IMG/VR virus record: IMGVR_UViG_3300009132_000026
Location: 1 to 26,440 of that record
Reading direction: 5' to 3' (one strand)
DNA length: 26,440 nt
DNA from: a virus
A program made the position numbers and the translations under genes. The notes below the pieces were generated by a model. It was not told the origin of the DNA. It did not search any database and was given only the letters and a program-made list of their open reading frames with translations. Positions 13,725 to 22,898 of the stretch are shown here, one piece after another (the stretch's first letter is position 1; every line of letters starts with the position of its first letter).

Positions 13725-15290
13725 ATGGGTAGAGAAAGTATGTATCTTGGCAACCCTAATGTTAGGGGAGCTGATGTAGAACACGCATGGACTAAAGAAG
13801 AATTAGTAGAATATTCAAAATGTTTGAATGACCCTAGCTATTTTGCTTTAAAGTACTGTAAAATAATCCACCTTGATAAAGGTTTAATACCATTTGAATT
13901 ATATCCATATCAAGAACAGATGTTTGAGCAATTTAATACTAATAGGTTTAATATTGTTCTTGCCTGCCGTCAAAGTGGTAAGTCAATTGCTGTTGTAGCA
14001 TATCTTCTGTGGTATGTTATATTTAAAGGTGAACAAGTGGTTGGTATTCTAGCTAACAAAGAAGCTATTGCTAGGGAAATGCTTGGTAGGATTACTCTTA
14101 TGTTAGAGAATCTGCCATTCTTTTTACAGCCTGGATGTACTGTTTTAAATAAAAGGTCTATTGCATTTTCTAATAACTCAAGACTTGTAGCTTCTGCTAC
14201 ATCATCAAGTTCCATTAGGGGTATGTCACTTAACCTAGTATACCTTGATGAGTTTGCATTTGTTGATAATGCTACTGAATTTTATACTTCAACATATCCA
14301 GTAATCTCATCTGGTAAAACATCTAAAATTATTATAACCTCAACTGCTAATGGTATAGGTAACATATTCCATAAGTTATATGAGGGAGCTCTTCAAGGTA
14401 CCAATGAATTCAAATCATTGCGGGTTGATTGGTGGGATGTACCAGGAAGAGATGAAGCATGGAAGAAGATGACTATTGAAAATACTTCCCAATTGCAGTT
14501 TGACCAAGAGTTTGGTAACTCATTTCATGGTACAGGTAATACTCTTATATCTGCTGATTGTCTATTAGCTTTAAGAGCACAAACCCCTGAGGAAATAATT
14601 AATAATGTTAAAATATGGAAACAACCTGAAGAGGGACATAATTATTTAATGTTTGTGGATGTATCTAAAGGTAGAGGAATGGATTATTCCACATTTACTA
14701 TTATAGATGTTAGTACAAATCCATTTGTTCAAGTGTGTACATTTAGGGATAACTTAATGTCACCTTTATTATTCCCTGACCTATTATATAAATATGCCAC
14801 ACACTATAATGAATGTTATATTGTGGTTGAATCAAATGACGCAGGCCAAGTGGTATGTAATGGCTTATATTATGACCTAGAATATGAGAACGTATTTGTT
14901 GAAAGTATGATTAAAGCAAACGCCATTGGTGTAACCATGACCAGAAAAATTAAAAGAATGGGTTGTTCAAACATAAAAGATATAATGGAACAACATAAGT
15001 TAATAATAAATGATGAGGAAACCATAAGAGAGATGAGTACATTTGTAGCAAAAGGCTCTTCTTATGAGGCAGACCACAATTCACATGACGATTTAATGAT
15101 GAATTTGGTTATGTTTGGGTGGTTCACATCCACTCCGTTCTTTGCTGAGTCAACGGATGTTGACTTAAAACGTATGTTATACTTAGAAAAAGTTAAACAA
15201 TTAGAAGATGAAGTGATACCAGTAGGTGAAATGCCTCAAAAAGAACCAGAACATCCGTTTGGAACTGGGTGGCAAGTCTGGAGAGGTTGA
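13725..15290 (+). CDS. 17: gp17 large terminase subunit
   Basis: A 521-residue packaging ATPase/nuclease. Walker A is CRQSGKS (81-87), Walker B LVYLDEFAFV (171-180), and the coupling motif is TSTANG (205-210). The nuclease domain follows, with VDVSKGRGMD (Asp312), VVESNDAGQ, and the acidic end motif HNSHDDLM. All motor and nuclease residues are present. It is shorter than T4 gp17 (610), lacking much of the N- and C-terminal extension. A TATAAATA inside the gene at 14787-14794 encodes LYKY and is probably chance. Confidence 0.96.
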   Translation: MGRESMYLGNPNVRGADVEHAWTKEELVEYSKCLNDPSYFALKYCKIIHLDKGLIPFELYPYQEQMFEQFNTNRFNIVLACRQSGKSIAVVAYLLWYVIFKGEQVVGILANKEAIAREMLGRITLMLENLPFFLQPGCTVLNKRSIAFSNNSRLVASATSSSSIRGMSLNLVYLDEFAFVDNATEFYTSTYPVISSGKTSKIIITSTANGIGNIFHKLYEGALQGTNEFKSLRVDWWDVPGRDEAWKKMTIENTSQLQFDQEFGNSFHGTGNTLISADCLLALRAQTPEEIINNVKIWKQPEEGHNYLMFVDVSKGRGMDYSTFTIIDVSTNPFVQVCTFRDNLMSPLLFPDLLYKYATHYNECYIVVESNDAGQVVCNGLYYDLEYENVFVESMIKANAIGVTMTRKIKRMGCSNIKDIMEQHKLIINDEETIREMSTFVAKGSSYEADHNSHDDLMMNLVMFGWFTSTPFFAESTDVDLKRMLYLEKVKQLEDEVIPVGEMPQKEPEHPFGTGWQVWRG

Positions 15291-15294
15291 GAAT

Positions 15295-15302
15295 TATAAA
15301 TA
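15295..15302 (+). promoter_or_regulatory. T4-type late promoter for tail sheath and tube
   Basis: A perfect TATAAATA four bases after the gp17 stop. It gives a 56-base leader before gp18, the longest in the window. The leader holds a ten-codon reading frame (15317-15349) and ends in AGGAG before the ATG at 15364. Confidence 0.77.
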
Positions 15303-15363
15303 AGTATATTGAGAAAATGTCTTATTATGCAAATCTTATAACAAAATGACATAGGAGTTATAC

Positions 15364-17046
15364 ATGGCAAGTCTAGTTTCACCTGGAGTACAGGTAAAAG
15401 AAATCGACTTAACTAACGTCGTACCGTCTACATCAACAACTGTGGGAGCCATAGCAGGAAGTTTTGCTTGGGGTCCATGTGATGTAATCACTACCGTGAG
15501 TAGCGAAACGGAGTTAATCGACAAATTTGGAAAGCCAGGAGCGGAAACTTTTGAGACCACTCTTAACGCGGCCCAATTTTTAAGCTATGGCAGTGCTTTA
15601 CGCGTTGTCAGAGCGGTTGGAAGTTCAGCACTTAATGGAACAGCATCAGGTACTGGTATTCTAACAAAAAACAAAGATATATTCGATACGCAAACACCTG
15701 CGGCTGGAGACTGGGCACAAGCCAGATATCCTGGAGTTACAGGCAATGCTGTCGGAATAGCATACGCAACAGACCCAACGAGTTTTCAAGGGTCGTCTTG
15801 GTGGACAGATAATGTGGAAGGTGCACCAGGTACATCAGCGGGAGCAGCAGCGGTAGGAGGCTCGAATGATGAAATTCACTTACTTGTTTATGATAAAGAT
15901 GGTACAATTACAGGTACGGCTAATAGCATACTTGAATATTGGACTTATTTAAGTCAGGCAAGTGATGTGAAAGGACCAGATGGCAGTTCTTTATACTATA
16001 GAGACGTCATTAACAACAATTCTGAATGGGTATATGTCGGAAATCATCCAGCAGCTTTAACAGATGCTGGTGAATCAGCCACAAGTAATGCATTTACGCG
16101 AGTTAACCATGCGTTTAATGAATTTACTGGTGGTGCCGATGATAACGTATTGACAGCAGCAGAGACAAATACAGCTTATAATATGTTTAGCGACAAAGAA
16201 ACTGTAGATGTTGACTTAATTTTCCAAGCTAATACTTCATTAGCAAGAGCTGATAACCTGACAATTACTAATAATCTAATATCCATTGCGGATTCAAGAA
16301 AAGATGTGGTGGCATTTGTTTCACCTTGTGGAGCAGAATTTGTTACTTCTGCAAGTACTACATCAAATAATTTATCAACAAACAGAGATACTGTTACATC
16401 ATCTTCTTATGCATTTATGGACACAGGTCGATTATATGTATATGACAAATACAACGATGCACATCGTTGGATTGGTGGCGCAGGAACCTGTGCAGGACTA
16501 ACAGCAAATGCCGACCTAGTCGCAGATGCATGGTTCTCACCGGCTGGATTTACACGCGGTAACTTAAGAAATGTTACTAAACTAGCGTTTAATCCTGACC
16601 AAGCAGCAAGGGATACTTTATATAAAAAGGGTATTAACCCAGTTGTTACTTTCCCTGGTGCAGGTACGGTTCTATTTGGTGATAAAACATTACAAGCTAA
16701 ACCATCAGCATTTGATAGAATCAATGTGCGTAGATTGTTTATTGTAATGGAAGAGGCTATAAGCGTAGCATCTAAAGCATCATTATTTGAATTTAATGAT
16801 GAGTTTACACGGGCTCAATTCAGAAACATGGTTGAACCTTTTTTAAGAGATGTTAAAGGACGTAGAGGTATTACAGACTTTAAGGTTGTTTGTGATGGAA
16901 CCAATAACACTGGAGCTATTATAGATACTAATAAGTTTGTTGCAGATATTTATGTTAAGCCTGCACGTTCTATTAACTATATCACACTTAACTTTATTGC
17001 CACTCGAACTGGTGTAGAGTTTAGTGAAATCGCGGGAGGTAATTAA
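15364..17046 (+). CDS. 18: gp18 tail sheath protein
   Basis: A 560-residue contractile sheath protein. It opens SLVSPGVQVKEIDLTNVVPSTSTTVGAIAGSFAWGPCDV, the conserved sheath N-terminus. The C-terminal domain contains RINVRRLFIVMEEAISVASKASLFEFND and the closing RSINYITLNFIATRTGVEFSEI. The middle, variable domain is shorter than in T4 (659 residues). It is followed by the tube gene two bases later, and both are presumably made in large amounts from the upstream late promoter. Confidence 0.95.
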   Translation: MASLVSPGVQVKEIDLTNVVPSTSTTVGAIAGSFAWGPCDVITTVSSETELIDKFGKPGAETFETTLNAAQFLSYGSALRVVRAVGSSALNGTASGTGILTKNKDIFDTQTPAAGDWAQARYPGVTGNAVGIAYATDPTSFQGSSWWTDNVEGAPGTSAGAAAVGGSNDEIHLLVYDKDGTITGTANSILEYWTYLSQASDVKGPDGSSLYYRDVINNNSEWVYVGNHPAALTDAGESATSNAFTRVNHAFNEFTGGADDNVLTAAETNTAYNMFSDKETVDVDLIFQANTSLARADNLTITNNLISIADSRKDVVAFVSPCGAEFVTSASTTSNNLSTNRDTVTSSSYAFMDTGRLYVYDKYNDAHRWIGGAGTCAGLTANADLVADAWFSPAGFTRGNLRNVTKLAFNPDQAARDTLYKKGINPVVTFPGAGTVLFGDKTLQAKPSAFDRINVRRLFIVMEEAISVASKASLFEFNDEFTRAQFRNMVEPFLRDVKGRRGITDFKVVCDGTNNTGAIIDTNKFVADIYVKPARSINYITLNFIATRTGVEFSEIAGGN

Positions 17047-17048
17047 AG

Positions 17049-17576
17049 ATGGCAATATTAGGCGTAGATGATATGAAAGCCAAACTAGTTGGCGGTGGTG
17101 CTAGACCTAATTTATTCAAAGTGACAATGGCTTTTCCAAGCTATGTTACTGCGGATGTATCTTTAGCATCTTACATGTGTAAGGCAGCATCATTACCTGC
17201 TTCAACTATTGCAAACATTGAGGTTCCATTTAGGGGTCGCAAATTGCAAATAGCTGGTGACCGTTCGTTTGAACCATGGTCAATAACTGTAATTAATGAT
17301 ACTGACTTTAATGTACGTAATTCTTTTGAACAATGGATGAATGGCATTAATCAGCACCAAGAGAATACTGGGTTAACACAACCAAGCTCTTATATGGCTG
17401 ATATGAGCATTGAGCAATTAGATAAAGATGGTACAGTAAAGAAAACTTATAACATGAGGGGAACATGGCCAACTTCTTTAGGAGCTATTGAAGTGGGTTA
17501 TGAGAACGAAAGTGTTATTGAGGAATTTCCAGTTGAGTTACAAGTACAGTATTGGGAATCTAATAAGACAACGTAA
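17049..17576 (+). CDS. 19: gp19 tail tube protein
   Basis: A 175-residue tube subunit. The family pattern is clear: RPNLFKVTMAFP, KAASLPASTIANIEVPFRGRKLQIAGDRSFEPWSITVINDTDF, and the end EEFPVELQVQYWES. Length is close to T4 gp19 (163). It follows the sheath gene and is closed by a strong terminator. Confidence 0.95.
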   Translation: MAILGVDDMKAKLVGGGARPNLFKVTMAFPSYVTADVSLASYMCKAASLPASTIANIEVPFRGRKLQIAGDRSFEPWSITVINDTDFNVRNSFEQWMNGINQHQENTGLTQPSSYMADMSIEQLDKDGTVKKTYNMRGTWPTSLGAIEVGYENESVIEEFPVELQVQYWESNKTT

Positions 17577-17597
17577 ATCATCATATAATAACTTAAG

Positions 17598-17621
17598 GAG
17601 TGCCCTCGGGCACTCTTTCTT
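17598..17621 (+). terminator. Intrinsic terminator after gp19
   Basis: Perfect seven-base stem GAGTGCC / GGCACTC with loop CTCG, extendable by AAG-TTT pairs, followed by TTTCTT. It ends the sheath-tube transcript seven bases before the gp20 late promoter. Confidence 0.9.
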
Positions 17622-17627
17622 AAGTGT

Positions 17628-17635
17628 TATAAATA
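17628..17635 (+). promoter_or_regulatory. T4-type late promoter for gp20
   Basis: A perfect TATAAATA directly after the gp19 terminator. Predicted start is near 17641, about 30 bases before the gp20 ATG. AGGA lies in the leader. Confidence 0.77.
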
Positions 17636-17670
17636 ATATTTAAGAAAGGGTGTTATTAGGAATTATTTAA

Positions 17671-19179
17671 ATGGCAGAAGATAAGAACAAATTTTTTGGC
17701 TTTAGTTTTAAAAGAAAAGCCATAGAAGACAAAAAGAAACCGGTATCGTTCGCAGTAGATAACGAGGACGGCGCGTTTGAAATCTCTCCCACTGGCGGAT
17801 ACTTTGGCCAATATATGGATTTACAAGGAGATAAGTTTCAAAACGATAAAGAATTAATAATGAAATATCGTCAAATAGCTTCATATCCAGAGGTGGATAT
17901 GGCTATTGAGGACATATGTAATGAAGCTATTACAGAAGAGTCAGGGGTTATTGTACAATTAAACCTTGATAACCTTGACCAAGCAGATAATGTTAAGGAT
18001 TTAATTCAAGAAGAATTTAATAGACTTCTTAATTTACTTGACTTTAAAAATGTAGCATACGACCTATTTAGACGTTGGTATACCGATGGACGTCTATTTT
18101 TCCATGTTATTATTAATGAAAATAAAACAGACGCAGGTATACTTGAACTAAGACAAATAGACCCAACCAAGATTCGTAAGGTTAAAGAGGTTGAAAAGGT
18201 TAAGGACCCTAAGACGGGTGCCGAACTTACTAAAGAGGGAGAGGAATACTACATATATCAAGATGAGATGCTGGTACAAACCGGTGAAGGCTTACGTATA
18301 CATCCTGATTCTATTATCCAAGTTAATTCAGGTCTATTAAATGAAGAACGCAATAAGGTTGTAGGCTATTTAAATAAAGCTCTTAAACCTTTAAATCAAC
18401 TTAGTATGATGGAAGACTCTCTTGTCATCTATCGTATATCCCGAGCTCCTGAAAGACGTATATTTTATATAGACGTTGGTAACCTACCTAAGGGTAAGGC
18501 TGAGGAATACCTTAACAATACTATGAATAGGTATCGCAATAAGATAGTATATGACCCAACCACAGGTAATCTTAAAGATGAAAAAGTTCATAGGAATGTT
18601 ATGGAAGATTTTTGGCTACCACGTAGAGAGGGTGGTCGTGGAACTGAAATTGATACTCTACCAGGTGGTGCAAATCTTGGAGAGATTGAAGATATACAGT
18701 ATTTCCAAAACAAATTATATAGAGCTTTAAATATTCCAATGTCAAGATTAACAGAAGCAGATGCATTTTCGGTTGGTCGTTCCTCAGAAATTACACGTGA
18801 TGAGCTTAAGTTCCAAAAATTTATTGATAGAATTCGTAATAAATTTTCAAAAATATTTTATGAAGCACTTAAAAGACAGTTGGTCCTTAAAAAGATTATT
18901 GTTCCAAGTGATTGGGTAAACATTAGAGAAGGTATGATGGTTGAGTATTCACGTGATAACTACTATGCTGAACTTAAAGATAGTGAAATCCTTAAGGAAA
19001 GAATAGAAACAATCCAAATGATGGATGAATATATTGGTCTATTCTGGTCTAAAGACTGGGTACGTCGTAATATTCTTAAGTTAAATGACGAAGAAATTAA
19101 AGATATTATCAAGCAAAACAAAGACGACCCATTATTACCAGGTGAAATTAACCCAGATTTATCAAACGCACCAATATAA
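17671..19179 (+). CDS. 20: gp20 portal protein
   Basis: A 502-residue portal protein of the T4 type. Conserved stretches are YRQIASYPEVDMAIEDICNEAI, YDLFRRWYTDGRLFFHVII, RRIFYIDVGNLPKGKAEEYL, and EDFWLPRREGGRGTEIDTLPGGANLGEIEDI. The last is the signature used to survey marine T4-like phages. It forms the dodecameric DNA gate at one capsid vertex. Length is close to T4 (524). Confidence 0.96.
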   Translation: MAEDKNKFFGFSFKRKAIEDKKKPVSFAVDNEDGAFEISPTGGYFGQYMDLQGDKFQNDKELIMKYRQIASYPEVDMAIEDICNEAITEESGVIVQLNLDNLDQADNVKDLIQEEFNRLLNLLDFKNVAYDLFRRWYTDGRLFFHVIINENKTDAGILELRQIDPTKIRKVKEVEKVKDPKTGAELTKEGEEYYIYQDEMLVQTGEGLRIHPDSIIQVNSGLLNEERNKVVGYLNKALKPLNQLSMMEDSLVIYRISRAPERRIFYIDVGNLPKGKAEEYLNNTMNRYRNKIVYDPTTGNLKDEKVHRNVMEDFWLPRREGGRGTEIDTLPGGANLGEIEDIQYFQNKLYRALNIPMSRLTEADAFSVGRSSEITRDELKFQKFIDRIRNKFSKIFYEALKRQLVLKKIIVPSDWVNIREGMMVEYSRDNYYAELKDSEILKERIETIQMMDEYIGLFWSKDWVRRNILKLNDEEIKDIIKQNKDDPLLPGEINPDLSNAPI

Positions 19180-19231
19180 ACTTTAGGTAATACGAAATGT
19201 ATACAAAAAGTTTACTGGAAATAAACAATTT

Positions 19232-19239
19232 TATAAATA
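19232..19239 (+). promoter_or_regulatory. T4-type late promoter for the prohead core genes
   Basis: A perfect TATAAATA in the 73-base gap between gp20 and the gp67-like gene. The predicted start at 19245 leaves only eight bases before the ATG and no clear Shine-Dalgarno. Confidence 0.68.
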
Positions 19240-19252
19240 CTATACAAAGATT

Positions 19253-19477
19253 ATGAGCACAAGAAATTTAATTGATAACATAAAAAAGGGTGATGCGCAA
19301 AAAAGTAATAATGTTTTTAATAGCATTATGCATGATAAAATAATTGACGCATTGGATACACATAAACAAGAAGTTGCTTCAACGATGTATGGAGCATCAA
19401 ATAATGATACTCCAGCAGTCGAAGAGCCTGCTGCGGAGACAGAAGCAGGAGAAGAAGCAACAAATGTTGACGTTTAA
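19253..19477 (+). CDS. 67: gp67-like prohead core protein
   Basis: A 74-residue protein, MSTRNLIDNIKKGDAQKSNNVFNSIMHDKIIDALD..., with an acidic tail (EEPAAETEAGEEATNVDV). The position directly after gp20, the small size and the N-terminal pattern match T4 gp67 (80 residues), a prohead scaffold component needed for correct head shape. The acidic C-terminus is also typical. The next gene starts inside its end. Confidence 0.78.
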   Translation: MSTRNLIDNIKKGDAQKSNNVFNSIMHDKIIDALDTHKQEVASTMYGASNNDTPAVEEPAAETEAGEEATNVDV

Positions 19478-19694
19478 AGAATCATTTAACGAAGTATTAG
19501 AAGCTAAGTTAAAATTACCCTCAGGTGAAAAGGTAGCCAAGCACTTAACCAAGCTTGGAAGAAAAAAGAAAACTACAGCAACAATTACAAATAAATTTAA
19601 TTTGTATATTGATGGTATAAAGATGGATACCTATAAATCAATGAAAGATGCTGAGCGTTCTTTAAAAGATTTCATCAATTTAATGGGAGCTTAA
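19464..19694 (+). CDS. Prohead core protein, gp68 candidate
   Basis: A 76-residue basic protein starting MLTFKESFNEVLEAKLKL. The ATG at 19464 overlaps the gp67-like gene by 14 bases. A much longer in-frame start at 19344 would run inside that gene and is unlikely. It occupies the T4 gene 68 position between 67 and 21, and the N-terminus resembles other head-targeted proteins. Sequence similarity to T4 gp68 (about 141 residues) cannot be claimed by eye. The second half (YIDGIKMDTYKSMKDAERSLKDFINL) looks like a small beta-helix domain. Confidence 0.6.
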   Translation: MLTFKESFNEVLEAKLKLPSGEKVAKHLTKLGRKKKTTATITNKFNLYIDGIKMDTYKSMKDAERSLKDFINLMGA

Positions 19695-20348
19695 ATGAAG
19701 TTAATTGCAGAATATACAGACCATTCCCTTGGTTATTCAATCCAAGAGGGTAAGAATGGTAAAAAGAGTACCTTCTTAGAAGGTATTTTCATGCAAGCTG
19801 AGAATAAGAATAAGAATGGTAGGATTTATACCAGGGAAGTTCTTACTCAAGCTGTTGACAAATTTGTCAATGAACAGGTTATTACAGGCCGTGCGGTAGG
19901 TGAGCTTAATCACCCTGACGGTCCTTCCATTAATTTGGATAAAGTTTCTCACAGAATTACCGAACTTAATTGGGACGGTAATAATGTGATGGGAAAGGCA
20001 CTTATTTTAGATACCCCTATGGGTCAAATTGTTAAAGGTTTGGTCGAAGGTGGAGTCCAACTCGGAGTGTCAAGTCGTGGTATGGGAAGTTTGGATTTTA
20101 AAGATGGCGCTAATTATGTTAGGGATGATTTTATGCTTAACACAATTGATATTGTACAAGACCCATCAGCACCTAATGCATTTGTAAATGGCATTATGGA
20201 AGGTGTTAACTGGGAAGATGATGGTACTGGCCATTTTATAAAAAGTCAAGCAAGTGAAAAAGGTGAGACAGAAGTGATAGAACCTAAAGAGTGTTTCTCG
20301 GAAGAGCAACAATCTGCAGGTTTTGAGCATTTCCTCTCTAAACTATAA
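19695..20348 (+). CDS. 21: gp21 prohead core protease
   Basis: A 217-residue serine protease of the herpes/T4 prohead family. The catalytic His is in AVGELNHPDGPSI (His73) and the nucleophile is in GVSSRGMG (125-131). FLEGIFMQAENKNKNGRIYTREVL near the start and DIVQDPSAPNAFV are family landmarks. It matures the scaffold and capsid proteins after L/I-x-E. Length matches T4 (212). The start immediately follows the preceding stop. Confidence 0.95.
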   Translation: MKLIAEYTDHSLGYSIQEGKNGKKSTFLEGIFMQAENKNKNGRIYTREVLTQAVDKFVNEQVITGRAVGELNHPDGPSINLDKVSHRITELNWDGNNVMGKALILDTPMGQIVKGLVEGGVQLGVSSRGMGSLDFKDGANYVRDDFMLNTIDIVQDPSAPNAFVNGIMEGVNWEDDGTGHFIKSQASEKGETEVIEPKECFSEEQQSAGFEHFLSKL

Positions 20349-20366
20349 TCTCTAAAGGAGAATACA

Positions 20367-21530
20367 ATGTCTGATATTAAAGACGAAGTTGTTGAAGAAA
20401 CTGTAGACGAGGTTATTGTGGAGGATACGCAAGTAGAAGCGGAAGAAGTCATTGAGACTCCAGATGCACCTCTAACAGCAGCTCGTACAGTATCAGCAAT
20501 TCAAGCTTCTTTGGCTGAAATGTCAAAAGAGGGACTGGATTCGGTCTTTGAAGCCGCAGAAAAAGCTAAGGCGAAAGCTAAAGTGGAAGATGAGGAAGAA
20601 GAAGAGGACGATGAAGGTGATGAAGATGAAGGCGATGTAGAAGTAGAAGGTAAAAAGTCTAAGAAGGAAAGTAAAAAATCCAAAGAGACTGATGAAGCTA
20701 AAGAAAAGGACCTTAAAAAAGAAGACCAACCAGCAAATAAAGCAAAACCATTGAAGAAGAAGAAAGTGAAAGCTGACGACGGAAGCGAAGGTGAAGTGGT
20801 TGAGAAGGAAGGTAAATTTAAGGAAGATATCGATGCTCTAATTAAAGACGAGGACACATTGTCTGAAGGCTTTAAAGAGAAAGCTGCTACTATCTTTGAA
20901 GCTGCAATAAATTCAAAACTAAATGCTGAAACAGCAAAATTGGAAGAGCGTTATGAGTCCGATTTGGCTGGTGAAGTTGAAGCTATTAAGGAAGATTTAG
21001 TTGACAAAGTAGATGGATACTTAACGTATGTTGTCGAAAATTGGATGAAAGATAATGAGGTTGCAATTGAGCATTCTCTGAAGTCTGAAATCACTGAATC
21101 ATTTATACAATCACTAGGTCAGTTATTTGCTGAGCATCACATTAATGTTCCTGCTGATGCAGGAGATATCTTGGATAATCTATCCGAGGAAGCTAAAGAT
21201 GCTAAAGCTCAGTTAAATGATGCAACTGAAAAGAATATTGAATTGTCAGAGAAAGTGAAAGCTTATGCAAGACAAGACATAATTCGTGATGCATGTAAAG
21301 GTTTGGCCGCAACTGAAACTGCGAAATTGACTGAGTTGTGTGAAGCTGTTGAAGCTGATGACAATGAGCAATTTTCAACTAAAGTAGCTACAATTAAGGA
21401 ATCTTACCTTAACAAAGATACCCCGGCTGAATCTACTGATGAAGTAGATGCAATTACCGAGGATTCACAAGAGACCCAAGAAGTTTCTGCTCAAATGCAG
21501 AAGTACTTGGACGCGATGTCGCGAACTTAA
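20367..21530 (+). CDS. 22: gp22 prohead scaffold protein
   Basis: A 387-residue, very acidic scaffold protein between the protease and the capsid gene, as in T4. The C-terminal half is helical, with FKEKAATIFEAAINSKL and the end QMQKYLDAMSRT as recognisable scaffold stretches. Cleavage sites for gp21 include IFE|A and LCE|A. Residues about 66-135 form a charge-segregated block, a Glu/Asp run followed by a Lys-rich run, which helps explain the excess length over T4 gp22 (269). GGAG lies upstream of the ATG. Confidence 0.9.
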   Translation: MSDIKDEVVEETVDEVIVEDTQVEAEEVIETPDAPLTAARTVSAIQASLAEMSKEGLDSVFEAAEKAKAKAKVEDEEEEEDDEGDEDEGDVEVEGKKSKKESKKSKETDEAKEKDLKKEDQPANKAKPLKKKKVKADDGSEGEVVEKEGKFKEDIDALIKDEDTLSEGFKEKAATIFEAAINSKLNAETAKLEERYESDLAGEVEAIKEDLVDKVDGYLTYVVENWMKDNEVAIEHSLKSEITESFIQSLGQLFAEHHINVPADAGDILDNLSEEAKDAKAQLNDATEKNIELSEKVKAYARQDIIRDACKGLAATETAKLTELCEAVEADDNEQFSTKVATIKESYLNKDTPAESTDEVDAITEDSQETQEVSAQMQKYLDAMSRT

Positions 21531-21557
21531 TTAATCCATAAATAGGAGATATCAATA

Positions 21558-22838
21558 ATGGAAGAAATTAATCAAATACAACTACAGGAAAAATGGGCAC
21601 CTGTACTTGATTCTGAAGATGCCGGCAAAATTGCTGACGCTCACAAGCGTGCAGTAACCGCGGTAGTCCTTGAGAACCAAGAAAAAGCTTTTGCTCAAGA
21701 AAGAAGCAATATGGAAGGTCTTTCTGAAGCCGCTGCTGCTAATAAAACTGGTGGTGGTGTAGATAATTGGGACCCTGTCCTAATTAGCCTAGTAAGACGT
21801 GCGACTCCTGCACTTCTAGCATTCGATTTAGTTGGCGTACAGCCAATGACTGGTCCAACTGGTCTAATCTTTGCTATGAAGAGCCGTTATAGCACACAAG
21901 GTGGTACAGAAGCATTATTCAACGAAGCTGATACAGCTTTCGGTGGTGCTGCTACTGGTTCTGCTACAGCAAGCGCAGATATGTTTGCTGGCGACTCAGG
22001 CGATGCTGACGCCGTAGATGACTACACTCCAGGTGCTGGTCTTGCTACAGCAGACGCTGAAGCATTGGGTACTTCTGGTAGCCCAGCTATTGCTCAAATG
22101 GCGTTTTCAATCGATAAGACTACTGTGACTGCAAAGTCTCGTGCTCTTAAAGCTGAATACACAATTGAGTTAGCTCAAGACCTTAAAGCGGTACATGGTC
22201 TTTCTGCAGAAACTGAATTGGCAAACATTTTGTCAACTGAGATTCTTGCTGAGATGAACCGTGAAATCATCCGTACAATTAACCTTAACGCTGTGACTTC
22301 AACTCACGCCTACGGTACTGCTGGTACATTTGCTGTTGCAACTGATGCCGATGGACGTTGGTCTGTTGAGAAGTTTAAAGGGTTAGTAACTGCAATAGAG
22401 CGTGAAGCTAATATTATTGCTACTAGCACTCGTCGTGGAAAGGGTAACTGGGTGATTTGTTCACACGGTGTAGCCGCAGCTCTAAATGCTGCTGGTGCAT
22501 TGGATACTGGCCTAGGTATTTCAGGTGGTGATAACTTTGACAGTGATGTCACAGGTTCACTATTTGCTGGTACTATTCATGGTCGTACCAAGGTCTATAT
22601 TGACCCTTATGCAGGCTTAGACTATTTCACAGTTGGTTATAAAGGTTCTAACCCTTATGACGCTGGAATGTTCTATTGCCCATACGTGCCATTAAGCATG
22701 ATGAAAACAATTGGTGAGTCTGACTTCCAACCACGTATCGGATTTAAAACCCGTTATGGTTTGGCTGATAACCCATTTGTTACAGCGGGTAAAAACGCTA
22801 ACGTATACTACAGAAAGATTAAAGTCACTGGAGTATAA
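21558..22838 (+). CDS. 23: gp23 major capsid protein
   Basis: A 426-residue T4-type major capsid protein. VDNWDPVLISLVRRATPALLAFDLVGVQPMTGPTGLIFAMKSRYS is the hallmark N-domain. ELAQDLKAVHGLSAETELANILSTEILAEMNREIIR and KTRYGLADNPFV follow. The predicted gp21 cut is GLSE|AAAA after Glu57, removing a propeptide like that of T4 (after Glu65). It has more GC-rich third positions than its neighbours, as often seen in highly expressed phage genes. AGGAG precedes the ATG. A one-mismatch late box (CATAAATA, 21537-21544) overlaps that region but would cut off the ribosome site. Confidence 0.97.
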   Translation: MEEINQIQLQEKWAPVLDSEDAGKIADAHKRAVTAVVLENQEKAFAQERSNMEGLSEAAAANKTGGGVDNWDPVLISLVRRATPALLAFDLVGVQPMTGPTGLIFAMKSRYSTQGGTEALFNEADTAFGGAATGSATASADMFAGDSGDADAVDDYTPGAGLATADAEALGTSGSPAIAQMAFSIDKTTVTAKSRALKAEYTIELAQDLKAVHGLSAETELANILSTEILAEMNREIIRTINLNAVTSTHAYGTAGTFAVATDADGRWSVEKFKGLVTAIEREANIIATSTRRGKGNWVICSHGVAAALNAAGALDTGLGISGGDNFDSDVTGSLFAGTIHGRTKVYIDPYAGLDYFTVGYKGSNPYDAGMFYCPYVPLSMMKTIGESDFQPRIGFKTRYGLADNPFVTAGKNANVYYRKIKVTGV

Positions 22839-22856
22839 TACTTTTAAAAGTATATC

Positions 22857-22881
22857 AAACCCGCCGCAAGGCGGGTTTTTT
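22857..22881 (+). terminator. Intrinsic terminator after gp23
   Basis: Perfect nine-base stem AAACCCGCC / GGCGGGTTT closed by a GCAA (GNRA) tetraloop, followed by a T run. It is the strongest terminator in the window and ends the capsid transcript. Confidence 0.95.
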
Positions 22882-22885
22882 CTTA

Positions 22886-22893
22886 TATAAATA
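22886..22893 (+). promoter_or_regulatory. T4-type late promoter after the gp23 terminator
   Basis: The sequence reads TATAAATA-GATAT-ATG. The predicted start site coincides with the A of the next gene's ATG at 22899, with no ribosome site. Confidence 0.72.
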
Positions 22894-22898
22894 GATAT

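Noticed and set aside
14787-14794. TATAAATA inside gp17
   Set aside because: It encodes LYKY in frame and has no gene start suitably placed downstream. About seven chance matches are expected on both strands at this AT content.
20501-20857. Serine-rich open frame on the minus strand opposite gp22
   Set aside because: It is the complement of the Glu/Lys-rich codons of gp22 and has no ribosome site or domain.
21537-21544. CATAAATA before gp23 as a late promoter
   Set aside because: One mismatch, and the predicted start would remove the AGGAG used by gp23. Left as a remark in the gp23 entry.
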